Assembly: GCA_036845725.1 (NCBI GenBank)
Contig: DAIUDK010000007.1
Coordinates: 1 to 64,000, forward strand
Source of the DNA: DSWT01 sp036845725
GTDB lineage: Bacteria > Chloroflexota > Anaerolineae > B4-G1 > SLSP01
Length of the DNA: 64,000 nt
Direction: 5' to 3'
Below the pieces are notes generated by a model. The model was not told where the DNA came from. It made no database searches and saw nothing but the letters and a program-made list of their open reading frames with translations. A program made the position numbers and the translations under genes. Positions 61,198 through 64,000 of the stretch are shown here, piece by piece; the first letter of the stretch is position 1, and every line of letters begins with the position of its first letter.

Positions 61198-63891
61198 CTA
61201 CTCCATCATTCGTCTCTGGAGGGTGTTCGCCTCTCGTGTCAGACGGTCCAGCGTGAGCTTCACATCCGCGCCTTGCATGATTTGATCGAAAGCTTTCGGC
61301 ACGGCGTCGCGTGCGGAGGGGTAGGAGATAAGCTGCGGTTCATAGACGCCGTAGGGCAGCAGCGCGAGTGCCTGCAGCCATTGCGGCGCGAACGACTCGG
61401 CATCCATTTGTACGGCGACACTGGCGCGGGTGGGGAAATCGCCACTGGCGGACGCGCCGCTGGCGCGCACCCACTGCGCTTGCTGCTCCGGCGCGGTGAA
61501 CCACTTGACGAAAATCCACGCGACGAGCTGCGTTTCGGGATTGGTCGCCGGGATGACAAAGTCGCTGCCGCGAACGATCGGGGCGGGGACAGTCCCGCTG
61601 TACGGGAGGGTGGTCACGCCCCACACGTCCGTATTTTCGACAGCTTCCATCGCGCGTTGGTAGAGGGGAATGTCGGCGCTGGAGCCAAGCACGAAGAGGG
61701 CACGCCGCGCGGCGAAGTGCGCGCTGGGCGTGCCGGTGACAGTCGTGGTGATGCACCCCCCGTCGTAGAGGTTCTTGAGGTACGTTACCGCCGTGATGAC
61801 GGATGTGGTATTGTAGGCATACCCGTCGCCGTCCGCATTGAGAACCGCGCTACCTGCTGGTGATACACCGCCAAAAGCAGCGGCCCAGGCGGTCAGGGTG
61901 GCGTCGTCGTCGCGGAGCACGTAGCCTCGCGCGCCGATTTCGGCAGCATCTCTGGCCTTGGCGACGGCGCAGGTCAGGGTTCTGAACGCCGTAGTCGTGG
62001 TAAGGGGACCGGAGTGACGCAGCGTCTCAAGCCACGTCTGGTTGTAGAACAACACCTCCATCGAGCGGGCGAGCGGGAATCCCAGACGCTGACCGTCGAA
62101 GGCCGGATGCACGCCCTGCGCCAGAAACGCTGGGAAGAAATCGTCGCGATCCTCCCGTGAAAGACCCCAGGTTGCGTCGGCGATGTAGGCGTTCAAGTCG
62201 ACCAACGCGTCCGCCAGCGCGTAGGCTGCCTGTTCATACGGGTCGCCGACCGCCAGGCCAGGCAGTTCACTCGTGGTGATAGCGTCATTCATCTTCTCGT
62301 GGAGGGCATTGCCCTGGCTCTCGCCCACCACGGTGATGCCGCACGGGTTGTCAGCGTTGAAGGCAGCGATCATCGTCTGCAGGTCGGCTTCGCGCGCGCC
62401 GTTGTAGGGATGCCACCACGTTAGCGTTTGCCCGCGCGGATCGACGCCCGCCAGCGGGCCGGAGATCGCCGGGTTGCACAGGCCGGCCCTCTGTGGGAGA
62501 ACACCTTCCACCAGCACCTTCTTCTGGAGGTTATTCGCATCGGAGTGCAGGCGGCTTAAAGTTCCCCAGATGTCATCACCCTGTAAAATCTGGTCGAAGG
62601 CTTTGGCCACGGTCTCTCGCACCGCCGGGTAAGAGACGAGTTGGGGCGGGTGGACGCCGTTGGGGAGCAGTGCGAACGCCTGGCTCCACTGCGGCATCAG
62701 CGCTTCCACGTCCAACGATGCGACGACGCTGGTACGGGCAGGGAACTCCTCGGCGACGCGAATCCACCCGGCCTGCTGTTCCGGCTCGGCAAACCATTTG
62801 AGGAAGATCCACGCCGCAAGTTGTGTTTCCGGATTGGTGGCAGGGATCATAAGGTCGCTGCCGTAGACGATTGGTGCCGGTCCGCCCTTGTCGCGTGGGA
62901 GGGCGATCACAGCCCAGTCATCGTCATTCCCGGCAGCGTCCATAGCGCTTTTGTAGGCAGGGATGTCGGCGCTGGAACCCTGCACGAAGAGCGCGCGGCG
63001 CGTGGCGAATTGCTCGACCAGGGAAGTAGTGGTGTGAAAATCGGCACAGCCTTCGTCGGAGAGTGTCTTGAGAAAGGTCGCGGTGTCAACGACGGCTTTG
63101 TTGTTGTAGGAATAGCCGGTGCGATCGTCGTTGAGGATTGTGCCGCCGATAGCATCTGTCCAGGTGGCGATGGCCAGGGCATTGTCGCGGACGATGTAGC
63201 CTTCGGCATCTCTAGTCCTGGCGGCGGCACATGCCATGGCCTTGAACGTTATCGTATCGCTGGGTGGGCTGGAGAAACGGAGCTCTTTCAGCCACGTCTG
63301 ATTGTAAAACAGCACATCGACGGTACGGGTGAGTGGAAGACTGAAGCGTGGGCCATCGTTTTTCCTCAAAGACGCCCCGATAAAGTCCTCTCGGTCTAAC
63401 AGCGATAGGCCCCAGGTCTCGTCAGTGACGTAAGGGACTATATCGGCGAGGCCGTTGGCGAGGGCGTAGACGGCCTGGTCATTCTGATCGCCAACCACCA
63501 AGCCGGGAAAATCACCTGTAGCAAGCGCCGCACGCCTCTCTCCCTGGGAAGCAGTGCCTTGGTTCTCGGCAACCACGGTGATGCCGCACACATTGGTGGC
63601 ATTGAAATCGGCGATCAGCGCCTGCAAATCAGTTTCGCGCGCGCCGCTGTACGGATGCCACCAGATCACCGTCTGCCCGCGCGGGTCGATTCCCGCTAGT
63701 GGGCCGGAGGTCGCCAGAATACACGGTTCGCGCGTTGACTGTGGCGGTACATCTTGAGGGGATTCGGACGTTTGGCTATCTCCCGCCGCCTGCGGTGTGG
63801 CGCCCTTTTTCCCGCCGCACGCAACAAGTGCCGGTAGCACCAGCGCGACTAAAACCAATACGGCGACCAGGTTTCGCTTTTTTGTGCGCAT
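61198..63891 (-). CDS. Lipoprotein with two tandem family-1 solute-binding domains
   Basis: The 897-residue lipoprotein has lipobox ALVAC near residue 25 and a Ser/Gln-rich linker. Two consecutive copies of a sugar-type (SBP_bac_1) binding protein follow, about 55-470 and 475-897. The copies share GPLAGIDPRGQTVIWWHPYSGARE / GPLAGVDPRGQTLTWWHPYNGARE, LPLTRTVDVLFYNQTWL / FPLARSMEVLFYNQTWL, FVQGSSADIP / FVLGSSADIP, and IPATNPETQL in both. The similarity points to internal duplication after the ancestor was already a full-length protein. No permease genes are in the window. Strong promoter just upstream. ATG 63891. Confidence 0.9.
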   Translation of the reverse strand: MRTKKRNLVAVLVLVALVLPALVACGGKKGATPQAAGDSQTSESPQDVPPQSTREPCILATSGPLAGIDPRGQTVIWWHPYSGARETDLQALIADFNATNVCGITVVAENQGTASQGERRAALATGDFPGLVVGDQNDQAVYALANGLADIVPYVTDETWGLSLLDREDFIGASLRKNDGPRFSLPLTRTVDVLFYNQTWLKELRFSSPPSDTITFKAMACAAARTRDAEGYIVRDNALAIATWTDAIGGTILNDDRTGYSYNNKAVVDTATFLKTLSDEGCADFHTTTSLVEQFATRRALFVQGSSADIPAYKSAMDAAGNDDDWAVIALPRDKGGPAPIVYGSDLMIPATNPETQLAAWIFLKWFAEPEQQAGWIRVAEEFPARTSVVASLDVEALMPQWSQAFALLPNGVHPPQLVSYPAVRETVAKAFDQILQGDDIWGTLSRLHSDANNLQKKVLVEGVLPQRAGLCNPAISGPLAGVDPRGQTLTWWHPYNGAREADLQTMIAAFNADNPCGITVVGESQGNALHEKMNDAITTSELPGLAVGDPYEQAAYALADALVDLNAYIADATWGLSREDRDDFFPAFLAQGVHPAFDGQRLGFPLARSMEVLFYNQTWLETLRHSGPLTTTTAFRTLTCAVAKARDAAEIGARGYVLRDDDATLTAWAAAFGGVSPAGSAVLNADGDGYAYNTTSVITAVTYLKNLYDGGCITTTVTGTPSAHFAARRALFVLGSSADIPLYQRAMEAVENTDVWGVTTLPYSGTVPAPIVRGSDFVIPATNPETQLVAWIFVKWFTAPEQQAQWVRASGASASGDFPTRASVAVQMDAESFAPQWLQALALLPYGVYEPQLISYPSARDAVPKAFDQIMQGADVKLTLDRLTREANTLQRRMME

Positions 63892-63964
63892 CTCAATCTC
63901 CTCCTGCCGTCAACAGGGTCAATGGCAGCGCAAAGAAGGGGCTTCCTCGAATTTACCTAACCAG

Positions 63965-63993
63965 ATTATAACACCGCTGGCCGGACTTGCCAA
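63965..63993 (-). promoter_or_regulatory. Strong promoter of the double solute-binding lipoprotein gene
   Basis: On the minus strand TTGGCA (63988-63993, five of six consensus), a 17-base spacer and TATAAT (63965-63970) lie about 75 bases before the ATG at 63891. Confidence 0.75.
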
Positions 63994-64000
63994 CGCTCGT

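Noticed and set aside
1..64000. tRNA genes
   Set aside because: Scanning for T-loop-like GTTCGAATC strings gave only isolated partial matches (for example near 51, 289 and 55866) without flanking stems.

Overview
The window is a bacterial chromosomal segment, GC-rich and gene-dense, most likely from an Anaerolineae-type Chloroflexota. That assignment is an inference. It rests on the overall gene style: many lipoprotein solute-binding proteins, M28 and beta-helix exoproteins ending in a YLPLVLR-like tail, APC permeases fused to universal-stress domains, and a small DUF5679-type zinc ribbon. No rRNA, tRNA, CRISPR array or intact insertion sequence was recognised. A run of exactly 100 N flanked by an identical 55-base duplication shows that this is a scaffolded draft or metagenome assembly.

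Layout. 0-5.6 kb (mostly minus strand): a truncated VOC-type fragment, a tyrosine phosphatase, a CPBP protease, a ClC channel, a small lipoprotein, a 52-residue zinc-ribbon protein, a 73-residue helical protein and a coiled-coil membrane protein. 5.7-7.9 kb: thrS under a threonine-specific T-box. 8-18 kb: a secreted M28 peptidase, a hybrid histidine kinase with a degenerate receiver, Der GTPase, and a large CHAT-STAND-TPR protein. 18-21.4 kb (minus): a PMT-type glycosyltransferase next to a truncated GT2 remnant.

21.5-42.7 kb is the metabolic core of the window. It holds a GntR/UTRA regulator with an operator-like half-site array, YgeY hydrolase, YgeW carbamoyltransferase, carbamate kinase, a GNAT protein, a hydrolase, a threonine-synthase-like PLP enzyme, two tandem APC-USP permeases, a second PLP enzyme, a GT2, and a xanthine-dehydrogenase-type operon. 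That operon has a fused FAD/[2Fe-2S] subunit, a 580-residue uncharacterised protein with a nucleosidase-like C-terminus, and a molybdopterin subunit. The genes resemble the E. coli yge/ygf anaerobic purine-degradation locus. The inferred flow is nucleoside or nucleotide, then base, oxidised purine, ring-opened carbamoyl compounds, carbamoyl phosphate, and finally ATP from carbamate kinase. The uncharacterised protein overlaps both flanking subunit genes by 4 bases and is the best candidate for a new component. The molybdopterin subunit carries an in-frame 120-base GC-tract palindromic insertion.

42.7-50.3 kb: nadD, a two-domain solute-binding lipoprotein, an S1-domain protein, a zinc-ribbon membrane protein, the three-gene AmmeMemoRadiSam set (radical SAM, Memo-like, AMMECR1-like) and a DUF4870 protein. 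50.3-64 kb: a WecG/TagA glycosyltransferase, a HEAT-repeat protein, a four-PA14 exoprotein, a VCBS-type lipoprotein, a decayed Ras-like small GTPase, glmS with an upstream glmS ribozyme, a beta-helix exoprotein, and a lipoprotein with two tandem family-1 solute-binding domains.

Several promoters share a -35 TTGCNN, a 16-base spacer and TATAAT. Many intergenic gaps are filled with short-period repeats folded into inverted repeats.
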